Of a stretch of DNA of 64,000 bases, positions 7,345 to 15,621 are shown piece by piece; positions within the stretch are counted from its first letter, which is position 1; the number at the start of each line of letters is the position of its first letter. This stretch comes from Desulfocarbo indianensis (GTDB lineage Bacteria; Desulfobacterota; Desulfarculia; Desulfarculales; Desulfarculaceae). The DNA lies in NCBI GenBank assembly GCA_001184205.1, contig LBMP01000004.1:1-64000 (forward strand), read 5' to 3'. Under the pieces are notes generated by a model, which searched no databases, was not told the origin of the DNA, and saw only the letters and a program-made list of their open reading frames with translations. The translations under genes and the position numbers were made by a program.

Positions 7345-7677
7345 TTACATGGACAGCTTTGCGGCCAGCCGCCGCATCTGCATGCCGTGCACCAGGGCGG
7401 CGCCGCCCTTGATGGCGCAGGCCACGTGCACGGCCTCGGTCATCTCGCCTAGGTTGGAGCCCTTTTCCAGGCAGGCCTGGGTGTAGGCTTCTATGCAATA
7501 GGGGCACTGCACGGCGTGGGCCACGGCCAGGGCGATCAGCGCCTTTTCGCGGGCAGTGAGTTCGCCCTCCTGGAACACCTCTCCGTAGTAATCAAAGAAC
7601 TTCTTGGCCAACTCGGGAGCTTCGCTGCCGATTTCGCCGAAGTTCAGCAGATCCTTGCGGTCGTAGTATTCAGCCAT
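7345..7677 (-). CDS. Arsenosugar-associated peroxidase-like protein (AhpD/carboxymuconolactone decarboxylase fold)
   Basis: A 110-residue AhpD-like all-alpha protein with REKALIALAVAHAVQCPYC, the redox CPYC pair, EAYTQACLEKG, and MTEAVHVACAIKGGAALVHG. The N-terminus MAEYYDRKDLLNFGEIG matches the subgroup that occurs next to ArsS rather than general AhpD. The start ATG at 7677 has GGGAGG about 8 bases before it. It is the first gene of the minus-strand ArsS cluster, 16 bases ahead of arsS. A CxxC thiol peroxidase or reductase function is likely from the family; its specific role in arsenic or selenium metabolism is unproven. Confidence 0.88.
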   Translation of the reverse strand: MAEYYDRKDLLNFGEIGSEAPELAKKFFDYYGEVFQEGELTAREKALIALAVAHAVQCPYCIEAYTQACLEKGSNLGEMTEAVHVACAIKGGAALVHGMQMRRLAAKLSM

Positions 7678-7734
7678 GAGCGGGCCTCCCAAACGGCGTG
7701 AGAAAAAACGACGAATCTTATGATTAAAACAGCA

Positions 7735-7756
7735 TTTCAAATCGTCTGGCTTGAAA
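7735..7756. promoter_or_regulatory. Dyad TTTCAA-N10-TTGAAA upstream of the ArsS cluster
   Basis: An inverted repeat with arms 7735-7740 and 7751-7756 lies 58-79 bases before the first gene of the ArsS cluster, where an operator would be expected. Dyads of this general look bind small winged-helix repressors such as ArsR/SmtB, but no regulator gene is adjacent and the arms are short. The 105-base gap also holds a TAAGAT that could serve as a -10. Confidence 0.35.
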
Positions 7757-7782
7757 GCCGGCAAGGCGACAATTAGCGTATA

Positions 7783-8553
7783 TCATTTTCCCCAGGTGTC
7801 ATCCAGCATGAGAGGCTCCACCGTGTTGTGGACTCCGGACTGAAAGGAGAACAGAACCGGGTGGGTTCCCTTGAGGAACTCCAGATAATGCAGCCAAAGG
7901 CTTAGGAGCATCTTCAGGGCCTTGCCCACGTCCTGGGCCAGGTGCTCCCGCACGCTGGAGATGAGCTGGCGCTCCTTGCCCCGGAAACGGGATTCCTCGA
8001 TCAGGTGGAACACGGCCACCAGGGCCCGGTAGAGTTCCTCGAACTCCCATAAATTGGGGTTGCGGGTCATGTCCAGTATTTCCCGCTCCCTTTCGTGCAG
8101 GATGGCGAAGACCTTGGCCAGCTTTTCGGGGTCGGGGTCCATTTGCAGCGCGTAGTCCCGCACGCCCGTTTGAGCCTTGCGGAAACGGGCGCGGTCCCAG
8201 TCGCGGTCCACCATGATCAGCTTGTCCAGGCCGTCCCGGTTCTTGACCATGTCTATCATGGCCACGTAAAAATCCACGCCCATCTGCCGGAAGTAGATGC
8301 CCAGGAAAAGGTTCAGCTTCCGCTTCTGTTCCCTGTTTGCCCGCCAGGCGAGTATCTCCTCGATGATGATGCCCAGGATCAGGGCGTGAATGGGCAGGAA
8401 CGCGAAATGGTGGATCACGTATTTCTTGATGCCTTCGATATCGCCCAGCACCAGATAATCCACCGTGTAGAACAGGGCGGAGAGAGTGATCAGCCCGGCG
8501 GCGATGGCGATTTTTTCCAGCCATATTTTTTTATTGGAGGCGATGCTCGGCAA
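7783..8553 (-). CDS. Membrane-anchored protein of unknown function
   Basis: A 256-residue protein that I do not recognise. The N-terminal third has two hydrophobic segments (about 14-36 and 46-65: KIAIAAGLITLSALFY and AFLPIHALILGIIIEEIL). The rest is a soluble, charged, mostly helical domain with conserved-looking stretches FLGIYFRQMGVDFY, VDRDWDRARFRKAQ, ILHEREREILDMTRNP and FHLIEESRFRGKE. Spacing of charged residues suggests a helical bundle facing the cytoplasm. It is in the same direction as the ArsS cluster, ending 106 bases before it, but nothing links it functionally. It has codon usage like its neighbours and looks like a genuine gene. Confidence 0.7.
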   Translation of the reverse strand: MPSIASNKKIWLEKIAIAAGLITLSALFYTVDYLVLGDIEGIKKYVIHHFAFLPIHALILGIIIEEILAWRANREQKRKLNLFLGIYFRQMGVDFYVAMIDMVKNRDGLDKLIMVDRDWDRARFRKAQTGVRDYALQMDPDPEKLAKVFAILHEREREILDMTRNPNLWEFEELYRALVAVFHLIEESRFRGKERQLISSVREHLAQDVGKALKMLLSLWLHYLEFLKGTHPVLFSFQSGVHNTVEPLMLDDTWGK

Positions 8554-8709
8554 CAGGCCTTTCTCCCGGTTCTCTTGCTAATCGTTATTAAAGGTAACAT
8601 AAGACCGCGCTGGAACCCACGCAATAAGGCTGAGGCACTGGACGCGGGCAATGCCCTCCCGCATACTTTATTCAGAGATTCGAGAAATCCCCTAACAGGA
8701 GAGGTCTTC

Positions 8710-9342
8710 ATGGAGATACAGGTCGTCTTCTATAGCATGTATGGCCATGTGTATCAGATGGCTCAGGCCGTGGCCCAGGGCGCGCAGGAGGTGGAAGACG
8801 CCCGCGTCAGTCTCTATCAGGTGGCCGAGCTGGTGTCCGACGAGGCCTTGGAAAGAACCGGCGCCAAACAGGCGCGGCAGGCCTTCGCCCACGTGCCCAC
8901 GGCCGATGCCTCCCAGTTGGTCCAAGCCGACGCCATAATTTATGGCACTCCCACCCGCTTCGGCAACATGTGCGCCCAGATGCGGAACTTCCTGGACCGC
9001 ACCGGCCAGCTTTGGATGGCCGACGCCCTGGTGGGCAAGGTGGGCAGCGTTTTCGTCTCCACCGCCACCCAGCACGGCGGCCAGGAGGCCACCATCCTTA
9101 GCTTTCACACCACGCTCTTGCACCACGGCATGATTCTGGTGGGGCTACCTTATAGCGAGAAATTGCAGATGGGCGTGGATCAGGTGCGCGGCGGTTCGCC
9201 ATACGGGGCCACCACCCTGGCCGATGGCGACGGCAGCCGCCAGCCCAGCCCCGAAGAGCTGGAGATGGCCCGCTATCAGGGACGCCATGTGGCCCGGATC
9301 ACCAGGGCGCTCTTGGCCGGGGGATGGAAGTCGGGAGCCTGA
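8710..9342 (+). CDS. wrbA: NAD(P)H:quinone oxidoreductase, WrbA family
   Basis: A 210-residue flavodoxin-fold protein. It has the FMN phosphate loop YSMYGHVYQMA (8-18), the isoalloxazine-binding IYGTPTRFGNMCAQMRNFLD (about 78-97), STATQHGGQEATI (about 117-129) and GSPYGATTLADGDGSRQPS near the end, all diagnostic of WrbA. The enzyme reduces quinones by two electrons and limits semiquinone-derived oxidative stress in the cytoplasm. The ATG at 8710 is preceded by AGGAGAGG. The gene is monocistronic on the plus strand and is followed at once by a strong terminator. Confidence 0.93.
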   Translation: MEIQVVFYSMYGHVYQMAQAVAQGAQEVEDARVSLYQVAELVSDEALERTGAKQARQAFAHVPTADASQLVQADAIIYGTPTRFGNMCAQMRNFLDRTGQLWMADALVGKVGSVFVSTATQHGGQEATILSFHTTLLHHGMILVGLPYSEKLQMGVDQVRGGSPYGATTLADGDGSRQPSPEELEMARYQGRHVARITRALLAGGWKSGA

Positions 9343-9347
9343 AAAGC

Positions 9348-9389
9348 GGCGGCCCGGACGCCAAGCGCCGGGCCGCCGTCGGTTTTTTT
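9348..9389 (+). terminator. Rho-independent terminator of wrbA
   Basis: GGCGGCCCGG (9348-9357) pairs perfectly with CCGGGCCGCC (9368-9377) and is followed by GTCGG and seven T residues (9383-9389). It starts 6 bases after the wrbA stop. Confidence 0.9.
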
Positions 9390-9396
9390 GGGGGGA

Positions 9397-9978
9397 TCAC
9401 TTCTTGCGCCAGTTGCCGTTGTCTTCCTGGATCCACCAGCCGCCCGGCGCCTCGGAGCGCCATTTGCCGGCGAAGATGCCTTCCACCTTGCCCGCGTTTT
9501 GCGGCTGGTTCAGCGCCCTGGCCACTTCGTCATATAGCCGCCGCCGGTCGGCGTTGTCCGCGTTGACCAGCCGTTTCATTTGGGCCACCTGCTGCACGGC
9601 GAGGCCCTGGGTGTTACGTTCGGCGAGATAGCCCCTCTTGTCTATGCCCACGTTGCCTTGCGACAGATAGGGCGCCAGTTGGCCCACGCGCCCCTTGATG
9701 TTTTCCTTGAGCGCCCGGATGCTGGCGTTGGACACCGAGGTGGCGTCGGCGGCCTGGGCTTCGCAAGGCCCCAGCCAGGCCAAGAGCATCAGCAGGGAAG
9801 AGCTGCCTCCCGGCTTGGCCGGCGGCTCCTTTTCCACGCCCTCATATACGTCCTTGACGATCTCGTCGGCGGTTTTTTCCACCTTGGCCGCGGGAAAATA
9901 AATATTCACGGTAACGCAAGCCATGGTGAACATGATAACGCCCAGCGTCATGACGCCACGCAGGGTTGCCTTTTTCAT
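9397..9978 (-). CDS. DUF1318/YdbL-like lipoprotein, probable YnbE-YdbL fusion
   Basis: A 193-residue predicted lipoprotein with a lipobox ending at Cys21 (FTMAC) followed directly by VTVNIYFPAAKVEKTADEI. The C-terminal half (about 80-193) is the DUF1318 (YdbL) domain, ending GKWRSEAPGGWWIQEDNGNWRKK split around the W-rich tail. In E. coli, YdbL works with the AsmA-like YdbH and the small lipoprotein YnbE in phospholipid movement between inner and outer membranes. Here the N-terminal beta strand after the lipidated Cys resembles YnbE, so both functions may sit in one chain. Its start overlaps the stop of the YdbH-like gene by four bases (ATGA), implying coupling. Confidence 0.8.
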   Translation of the reverse strand: MKKATLRGVMTLGVIMFTMACVTVNIYFPAAKVEKTADEIVKDVYEGVEKEPPAKPGGSSSLLMLLAWLGPCEAQAADATSVSNASIRALKENIKGRVGQLAPYLSQGNVGIDKRGYLAERNTQGLAVQQVAQMKRLVNADNADRRRLYDEVARALNQPQNAGKVEGIFAGKWRSEAPGGWWIQEDNGNWRKK

Positions 9979-12866
9979 TGCGCCTCCTTTGCCTCGGGCG
10001 TCTCCTGCCCGGGGGAGTTGTCTTGCCGCACTCTTTGCAAGCGCTCCAGCATTCCCGAAAAACTGATGCGATTGTCGGGATTGCGGTTGATCACATTTAT
10101 GCCCATCAACAGGGGTCTCTTAACAAGATACTCCACTCCGTCTTCGTGGATAAGACCCTTGATGCGGAAAACATCATTATCTAACGCGCAGGAAAAGGCG
10201 ATTTTCTCATAGGGGAAGTCGTGGAAAAAAGATGCGAACAAACTTAAGCCCATCCCCGAAAGCCCGCTGCCGGTGCCCAGCAGGCTGATGGAGTTCACGG
10301 CCTTGAGGCTGACCCGCTGCGCTACGCCCGGCGTTTCCACGGATTTCACTTGCAGGTCGAAAGCCACCGGCTGGCCGTAGGCCAGGCGCAGTCCGCTCAA
10401 ATCCACGTCCACCCTGCCGGTTATGCGCCCGATTTGGGTGGCCTGGCTGAGCGGCTCCAGATGCACCCCGCGCACTTGTATGTCCGCGCCGGTTTCCCGG
10501 CCGGGATTGAAGGGAAACTTGACGGCCAGGTCTTTCACCGTGAGCGCTCCGCCAAACAATTCGCCTTGCAACTGGCCCTTGGTCTGGATGGACCGGCTGT
10601 CGAGCCGCACCGAGGCCAGGCGTCCGCTAAGGTTGCCGGAGAGCGGCAAGGCCGGGCCCGCCAGTTGGGCTAGGTCCAGGTTCTCCACCTGGGCCTTCAA
10701 TTTGGCCTTGAAACCGGCCGAAAGCGGTTCATCCACCCGCAGGTCGGATAGTATGATCTTGCCGCCGGCCAAGGGCGCTTCCAGCGCGCCCGCCGCCCAA
10801 AGCCGGTTGGGGGTAAGCGCCATGGAGAGCTTCAAGCCCTCCAGGTCCATGCCCGGCGCCTTCAATTTTTCCAGGCTCAGGCTGCCCCACTTGCCCGCGG
10901 CGGGCCTGGCCGGCTTGGCCGGGCCGGCTTTTCCCAGGTGATAGGCAAAGGGAAGATCGATAGCCACCCCCGCGAGGCTGGTCTCCCCGCCGGCCGCCAA
11001 GCCGGCCTGGCTCACCCTGAGACGCCCGCTCAAATCCGAGACCAGGCCGTTTCCCTTGCTGTTCAGTTCCAATTGGGCGCTGCCCCAGGCCCGCCAGGCG
11101 GCCAGTTCAGGCTGGGTCGCGGTGAGGGGATCGCGTATGAAGGTGACGAACAGCTTGGCCAGGTCCAGGCCGCGCAAGACCATACTGGCCTGATGGCGCG
11201 GCGCTCCTGCCTGCCAGTTCAGGCTGCCCCGGCCCGAGAAGTCGCCGTAGCCCTTCAGGCTGCCTTGCCAATCCACCTGGCGCGCATGCAGGAGCCCGGC
11301 GAATTGGGCCTGGGCGCTCAGTTCCAGGGGGGCCTTGGCCAGGTCCAGGAACACCGTGCCCCACAAGGCCTGGCCGGCGCTTATTTTTAATTGCGCCTGC
11401 GCCCGGGGCGCGTCCCGCCAGGAGCCGGAAGCCTCCAGTTGCCCGGCCAATTGGCCCACGAGCACCGAGCCGTCCGGCGAGCTGAAGCCCAAGTCCCGGC
11501 TTTGCAGGCTGGCCCGCCACTGGCCGGGTTGGTCCTTGCTCAGCCCGGCCTCCAGGCTCAGTTTGCCCTGGGCCTGCCAGGCCGGGCCTGCCAGCCCGCC
11601 CAAGGCGTGGGCCAGGGCCGACAGCCCCGCGGCTTGTAAGTCTTCGCCTTTAAGCGCGCCCTCCAGAGGAAGCCCCTGGCTGAAGACCATATCGCCGCTC
11701 AGCGCGCCCATTTCTTCCATCAGCAGTCGCATGCCCTGAAAAACCGCGTCTCCGTTGGCGCGAAGCCCGGCCTGGCCGGTGGCTTTCACCGCACCCAAGG
11801 CAAGGGCCCGCCCCTGCCAAAGGATGCCGCCTTGGGGGATGTCCAGTTTCAGGTCTTCCAGCAGCGGCGCGGTGAGACTCCCGGCCAGGCCGGCTTGCAG
11901 GCTTGCCTTGCGCAAAGCCAGGCGGTCATGTTCCAGGCTGCCCACGGCTTCCAGGCGGCCGTTCAAGCCATCTTTCCAGCCGCCCTGGAACTTGCCGGTG
12001 AGGCTGGCGGCGCTTCCCAGGCGCAGCTCGCTCAGGTGAAAATCAACCTCCGCCCCATCCAAGCGGCCCTCTCCGCTTAAGCTGAGCGAGGCCGGCAGCA
12101 GGGAGGAAGGCTTTCCGTCAAGCCGCATGGACAGCTCGGGCAGCTTGAAGCGATCCCGGTCCACAAGCAGACCGGCCTCGCCGCTAAGATCCCCGCGCAA
12201 TGGGGGCAGGTCGGCTCCGCCTTCCAAGAAGCGGAGATTCATCTCCAGGGAGGCGGCGCTCGCCATCTGCCCTTTGGCCTCGATCTTGGCCCAGGCCAGG
12301 CGCTGGCCGGCGCTGCCAGTGAACTCGGCCGAGGCATCCAGAACAAGCTCGCGCCGGCCATCGGCCTGGGGAGCCATGGCCAGGCTGAGGCCAGCGGCGC
12401 GGAAAATACCCGATCCGGTGGCGATCTTGATTTCGGCGCGGTTGACGCGCGCCTCTTGCATATTCAACAGCCAGGCCAGGCTCTCCAGGCCGGACCCCTC
12501 GCCGGCCTGGTCTTGCTTGAGCTGGATGGTGACCTGCAAGCCGTCCACGATCAGCGCGCGCAGCCAGGGCTTGGGGCCCCAAAAGCCCGCCGGGTCGATA
12601 TCCAGGCGCAGCGCGGCCAGGCTCAGCTGGGAGACGCCGGGCTCGCGCCGCTTGAGGTCGCGCGCTTCCAGGCGCAAAGGCGAGAAGCGGAACTCCAGGC
12701 TGCCCAGGCTGGCCGAGCCGCCGCTGGGGGTCAGCGCCCTGAGCAGCAGGGGCTGAACCAGGGCCGGCCGCCAGAGGATGAGGGCCAAGGCCAATAGCGC
12801 CAGGATCACGGCCGAGGCCGCCAAGGCCGTCAGCCAGGAGAAAAGGCGGGAGATCTTGGGCGGCAA
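9975..12866 (-). CDS. YdbH/AsmA-like inner-to-outer membrane bridge protein
   Basis: A 963-residue protein with an N-terminal membrane anchor (about 7-30) and then a long periplasmic region of repeating, Leu/Gly-rich beta-strand sequence such as LSGRLRVSQAGLAAGG and GRVDVDLSGLRLAYG, typical of repeating-beta-groove lipid-transfer proteins. The C-terminus has the family block SLLGTGSGLSGMGLS, FPYEKIAFSCALDNDVF, and VEYLVKRPLLMGINVINRNPD. It probably forms the lipid-conducting bridge with the downstream lipoprotein. The start appears to be TTG at 12866 with GCGAGG about 7 bases upstream; no better ATG lies nearby before the anchor. It is transcribed with the DUF1318 gene. Confidence 0.8.
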   Translation of the reverse strand: MPPKISRLFSWLTALAASAVILALLALALILWRPALVQPLLLRALTPSGGSASLGSLEFRFSPLRLEARDLKRREPGVSQLSLAALRLDIDPAGFWGPKPWLRALIVDGLQVTIQLKQDQAGEGSGLESLAWLLNMQEARVNRAEIKIATGSGIFRAAGLSLAMAPQADGRRELVLDASAEFTGSAGQRLAWAKIEAKGQMASAASLEMNLRFLEGGADLPPLRGDLSGEAGLLVDRDRFKLPELSMRLDGKPSSLLPASLSLSGEGRLDGAEVDFHLSELRLGSAASLTGKFQGGWKDGLNGRLEAVGSLEHDRLALRKASLQAGLAGSLTAPLLEDLKLDIPQGGILWQGRALALGAVKATGQAGLRANGDAVFQGMRLLMEEMGALSGDMVFSQGLPLEGALKGEDLQAAGLSALAHALGGLAGPAWQAQGKLSLEAGLSKDQPGQWRASLQSRDLGFSSPDGSVLVGQLAGQLEASGSWRDAPRAQAQLKISAGQALWGTVFLDLAKAPLELSAQAQFAGLLHARQVDWQGSLKGYGDFSGRGSLNWQAGAPRHQASMVLRGLDLAKLFVTFIRDPLTATQPELAAWRAWGSAQLELNSKGNGLVSDLSGRLRVSQAGLAAGGETSLAGVAIDLPFAYHLGKAGPAKPARPAAGKWGSLSLEKLKAPGMDLEGLKLSMALTPNRLWAAGALEAPLAGGKIILSDLRVDEPLSAGFKAKLKAQVENLDLAQLAGPALPLSGNLSGRLASVRLDSRSIQTKGQLQGELFGGALTVKDLAVKFPFNPGRETGADIQVRGVHLEPLSQATQIGRITGRVDVDLSGLRLAYGQPVAFDLQVKSVETPGVAQRVSLKAVNSISLLGTGSGLSGMGLSLFASFFHDFPYEKIAFSCALDNDVFRIKGLIHEDGVEYLVKRPLLMGINVINRNPDNRISFSGMLERLQRVRQDNSPGQETPEAKEAQ

Positions 12867-12946
12867 AACAGCCTCGCGCTAGGGGGTGCGATAACGACTT
12901 AAGTAATTTTAAGAGCACTCCCGCGGAGCTGTCAAAGCGGCCCTTA

Positions 12947-13495
12947 TTATTTGACCAGGGGCAAGGTGGCGCGGAACTCCTCGCTGCCGGCCCTGCCCAG
13001 CAATTCGTAGATGAGCATTTCCGTGGAGGTGAGCACCACTCCCCGGGCTCGCATGCGCTCCAGGGCGATGACCCAGTTGTGCTGGGCGCGGCTGCCCACC
13101 GCGTCGCTCACCACCTGCACCTTGTGGCTGGCGGAGGCGGTCAGCGCGGTCTGGCACACGCAGATATGGGATTCGATGCCGCAGAGAAGGATGGTACCCC
13201 GGTCCAATCGGGCCAGGCGCTGGCGGAAGGATTCCTCCCCGAAACAATCGAAGGTTATCTTTTCCACCGGCTGGCAGCCCGGCAGGGCCTCCTTGATGTC
13301 GGGCAGGGTGGGGCCCAGCTTCTGCTGCTCGGTAACCACTACCGGCAGCCCGATTATGCCCGCGAACTTGACCAGGCGCAGGATATTGGCCGCGACCGAT
13401 TCCTTGTCGTGGATCACCGGCATGAGCTTTTCCTGGGCGTCGATAACTACCAGGACGCATTCTTCGCGCCTTAGGAGAACGGGGCTGTCGCTCAT
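12947..13495 (-). CDS. Isochorismatase-family cysteine hydrolase
   Basis: A 182-residue protein with the isochorismatase-like fold. The catalytic triad is visible as Asp19 (VVIDAQEKL), Lys79 (EKITFDCF) and Cys112 (GIESHICVCQTAL). Related proteins hydrolyse small amides such as nicotinamide or act as YcaC-like hydrolases; the substrate here is not evident. The start ATG at 13495 has GGGAGG about 7 bases upstream. It is downstream of the first Cys-rich PAS regulator in the same direction, 141 bases away, and appears independent of the respiratory locus. Confidence 0.85.
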   Translation of the reverse strand: MSDSPVLLRREECVLVVIDAQEKLMPVIHDKESVAANILRLVKFAGIIGLPVVVTEQQKLGPTLPDIKEALPGCQPVEKITFDCFGEESFRQRLARLDRGTILLCGIESHICVCQTALTASASHKVQVVSDAVGSRAQHNWVIALERMRARGVVLTSTEMLIYELLGRAGSEEFRATLPLVK

Positions 13496-13636
13496 GAAAA
13501 ACCTCCCTTTTAGTCTGAGCGGGACGCGGCATCCTTGCCTGGTTATTTATAAGGGCCCCGGCAAGACTTGTTCAAGGGTTTTATTAAGGCCAGACGGGGG
13601 GGGCCGCCAGCCCAATGGCGGCGGAGAAAAGGAGCC

Positions 13637-14872
13637 TCAGAGCTGGCTCACGTCTATCCCGTATTTTTGCATGCGCTTCCAGACCGTGACCCGGCTGACG
13701 CCCAGGATGCGGGCCGCCTCGCTCTGGTTGCCGCCGGCCGTGCGCAGGGCCTGCAGCAGGCGTTGGCGGTCGTCCCCTTCGGCGGCCTGCTTTGCGAGGG
13801 GATAGGCGGCTCCATTCAGGGCCGGGGGAAGATGGGCGGCCTGGATCTCGCCCTGGGGGGCCAGCATCAGGGCGTATTCCAGGGCGTTGATCAGCTCGCG
13901 CACGTTGCCCGGCCAGGCGTGGGCCTGTATCAGGCGCAAGGCTTCCCGGCCGAGGCGCGCCGCGGGTCTGCCGCGCCGCTGGCAGAGATCGGCCAGGAGC
14001 CGTTCCAGCAGCGGAGGGAGGTCCTCGCGCCGTTCCCGCAAGGGAGGCACGTTGAGGGTGACCGGACGCAAGCGCCGCCAAAGGTCCTGATCAAAGCGGC
14101 CTCGGCCGACCAGCAGGCCCAGGTCCTGGTTGCTGAGGGCCAGCACCTTTAGCTCGGGCGGCTGGCGCTGGCCCAAATATTCCGCCAGCCGCTTTTGGGA
14201 GGCGGGGGGCAGGTCGCTGATCTCGTCCAGGATGATATCGGCCTCGGGCCCGTGGGCCCGCTGCCAGGGCCCCCCGGCCAGGTCCTGGGGCTGCAGCGAG
14301 GCGCAGCTCAGCTTGATCAACTTTTCGCCGGACCTGGGGCCCAGGCGGTGCAGCAGGCTCGCCACCAGCTCCTTGCCGGCGCCGCTCTCGCCCTGGATCA
14401 GGATGGGCGCGGCGCCCTTGGCCAGTCCCTCCAGCGAGTCCAGCAGGGCGGCCATGGCCGGAGAGCGGCCCACCAGGCGCATCCGCTCGTCATAAGCGCG
14501 GGGCGGGGGCGTGGCCTCCAGGTCGGACGCCTCCAGCAGGGTCTCCACCGCCCCCAGGATGCTGCCGTCGGCCGCCGTGAGCAGCGAGGCCCGCTTCAAG
14601 AGGCGCAAGGTGCGGCCGGATTTATGGCTCATACGACAGGAGATGGTTTCGCCGGCCGCTCCGCCGGCCAGAACGCAACCGCCGCCCTGGCCCGGCGCCG
14701 GGCAGGCGCTGCAAGCCAAAACCGAACAGGGACGCCCCAGAGGCTCGCGCTCGGAAAACCCCGTGATGCGCCGGAACGCCGGGTTCACCGCCACGATGAC
14801 GCCCTCGGCGTCCAAGACCATGAGGCCGTCGGGTAAGGCGTCGGTGATGTTTTTCCAGTGGTCGCGCTGCAA
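13637..14872 (-). CDS. PAS-AAA+-Fis regulator of the NtrC type lacking the GAFTGA loop
   Basis: A 411-residue protein. Residues about 1-120 form a PAS domain with an inserted cysteine cluster (C-x4-C-x2-C-x8-C within GRPCSVLACSACPAPGQGGGC shortened). The AAA+ domain spans about 130-345 with Walker A GESGAGKE, Walker B DIILDEISDL, a sensor segment LALSNQDL and PLRERREDLPPLL. A Fis-type helix-turn-helix (GGNQSEAARILGVSRVTVWKR) ends it. Between LSCASLQP and the Walker B motif about 20 residues are missing relative to the paralogue at 22605-23984, removing GAFTGA, the loop that touches sigma-54. It may regulate without sigma-54 remodelling, or antagonise the paralogue. The start is TTG at 14872 with AGGCGGG upstream. 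Confidence 0.85.
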   Translation of the reverse strand: MQRDHWKNITDALPDGLMVLDAEGVIVAVNPAFRRITGFSEREPLGRPCSVLACSACPAPGQGGGCVLAGGAAGETISCRMSHKSGRTLRLLKRASLLTAADGSILGAVETLLEASDLEATPPPRAYDERMRLVGRSPAMAALLDSLEGLAKGAAPILIQGESGAGKELVASLLHRLGPRSGEKLIKLSCASLQPQDLAGGPWQRAHGPEADIILDEISDLPPASQKRLAEYLGQRQPPELKVLALSNQDLGLLVGRGRFDQDLWRRLRPVTLNVPPLRERREDLPPLLERLLADLCQRRGRPAARLGREALRLIQAHAWPGNVRELINALEYALMLAPQGEIQAAHLPPALNGAAYPLAKQAAEGDDRQRLLQALRTAGGNQSEAARILGVSRVTVWKRMQKYGIDVSQL

Positions 14873-14973
14873 TTATCCCGCCTTTTGGGAGGCGCGGCCT
14901 GGCAAGCGGCCCCTCCGATGGGTTAGACTAAACCGTCGGGTTGCATCGGCCCCCAAGCCAATCGGGAGAAACC

Positions 14974-15609
14974 ATGGTCACCCTGTCCGCCATTGGAGCC
15001 AAGGAACGGGAACTCATCTTGGACAATCTCGCGCTTTTGGCCCGTCTGTTTTGGGGGCCGGACGAGTCCCTTTGCCAGGACCTTTGCGAAGAGGGCTGCC
15101 GCGGCTTCAGCGAATTGGGCCCCCTGCTTTCGCCTCCCGGCCCGGCCGCGGCGCGCGATCTCGAAGAAGCCCTGGCCGGCTTCGCTGACTCATCCCAGCT
15201 CCGCGACCACATGGAGACGGCCTACGTGCGCTTTTTCGTCAGCCGCCAGGGCGGCGTGACCGCGCCCCTGTATCATTCCTGCTATCTGGGCGACGGGCTT
15301 CTCATGGGGCCGCCGGCCCAGGAAATGGCGCGCCGCCTGGAAGCCGCCGGCCTCGGCCTGGAGGAAGGCTCCTCGGAGCCGCCCGATCATCTCGCCGTGG
15401 AGCTGGAGTATCTCATCCTCCTCCTGGAAGAGGGCTGGGCCCATGACGACCCCGCTCTTCTGGCCGAGGCCGCCGAATTCGCCGGCGGCTTCATGCTGCC
15501 CTGGGTGGAGGCTTTTCTGGCCCGGCTCTCCAGCGAGGCCGGCCCGCGCCTCTACCCGGCGGCCGCCGAGTTTTTAACGGCGCTGCTGGCCCGTCTGGGC
15601 CGCTTTTAG
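14974..15609 (+). CDS. TorD/DmsD-family molybdoenzyme chaperone
   Basis: A 211-residue, all-helical, acidic protein. It has the family pattern of a central YVRFFVSRQGG followed by APLYHSCY and then EPPDHLAVELEYLILLLEEG, the EPxDH signature of TorD-like chaperones. These proteins bind the Tat signal and the apo form of molybdopterin oxidoreductases so that cofactor insertion precedes export. The obvious client is the Tat-dependent molybdoenzyme encoded at 19414-21612, whose operon runs on the other strand. The ATG at 14974 follows GGGAG by 6 bases. The gene is divergent from the GAFTGA-less regulator, 101 bases away. Confidence 0.88.
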   Translation: MVTLSAIGAKERELILDNLALLARLFWGPDESLCQDLCEEGCRGFSELGPLLSPPGPAAARDLEEALAGFADSSQLRDHMETAYVRFFVSRQGGVTAPLYHSCYLGDGLLMGPPAQEMARRLEAAGLGLEEGSSEPPDHLAVELEYLILLLEEGWAHDDPALLAEAAEFAGGFMLPWVEAFLARLSSEAGPRLYPAAAEFLTALLARLGRF

Positions 15610-15621
15610 CCCGAGCCCGGT

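Noticed and set aside
14880-14970. Sigma-54 promoter for the TorD-type gene
   Set aside because: TGGCA and TTGCA both occur in the gap but not with the required 5-base spacing.
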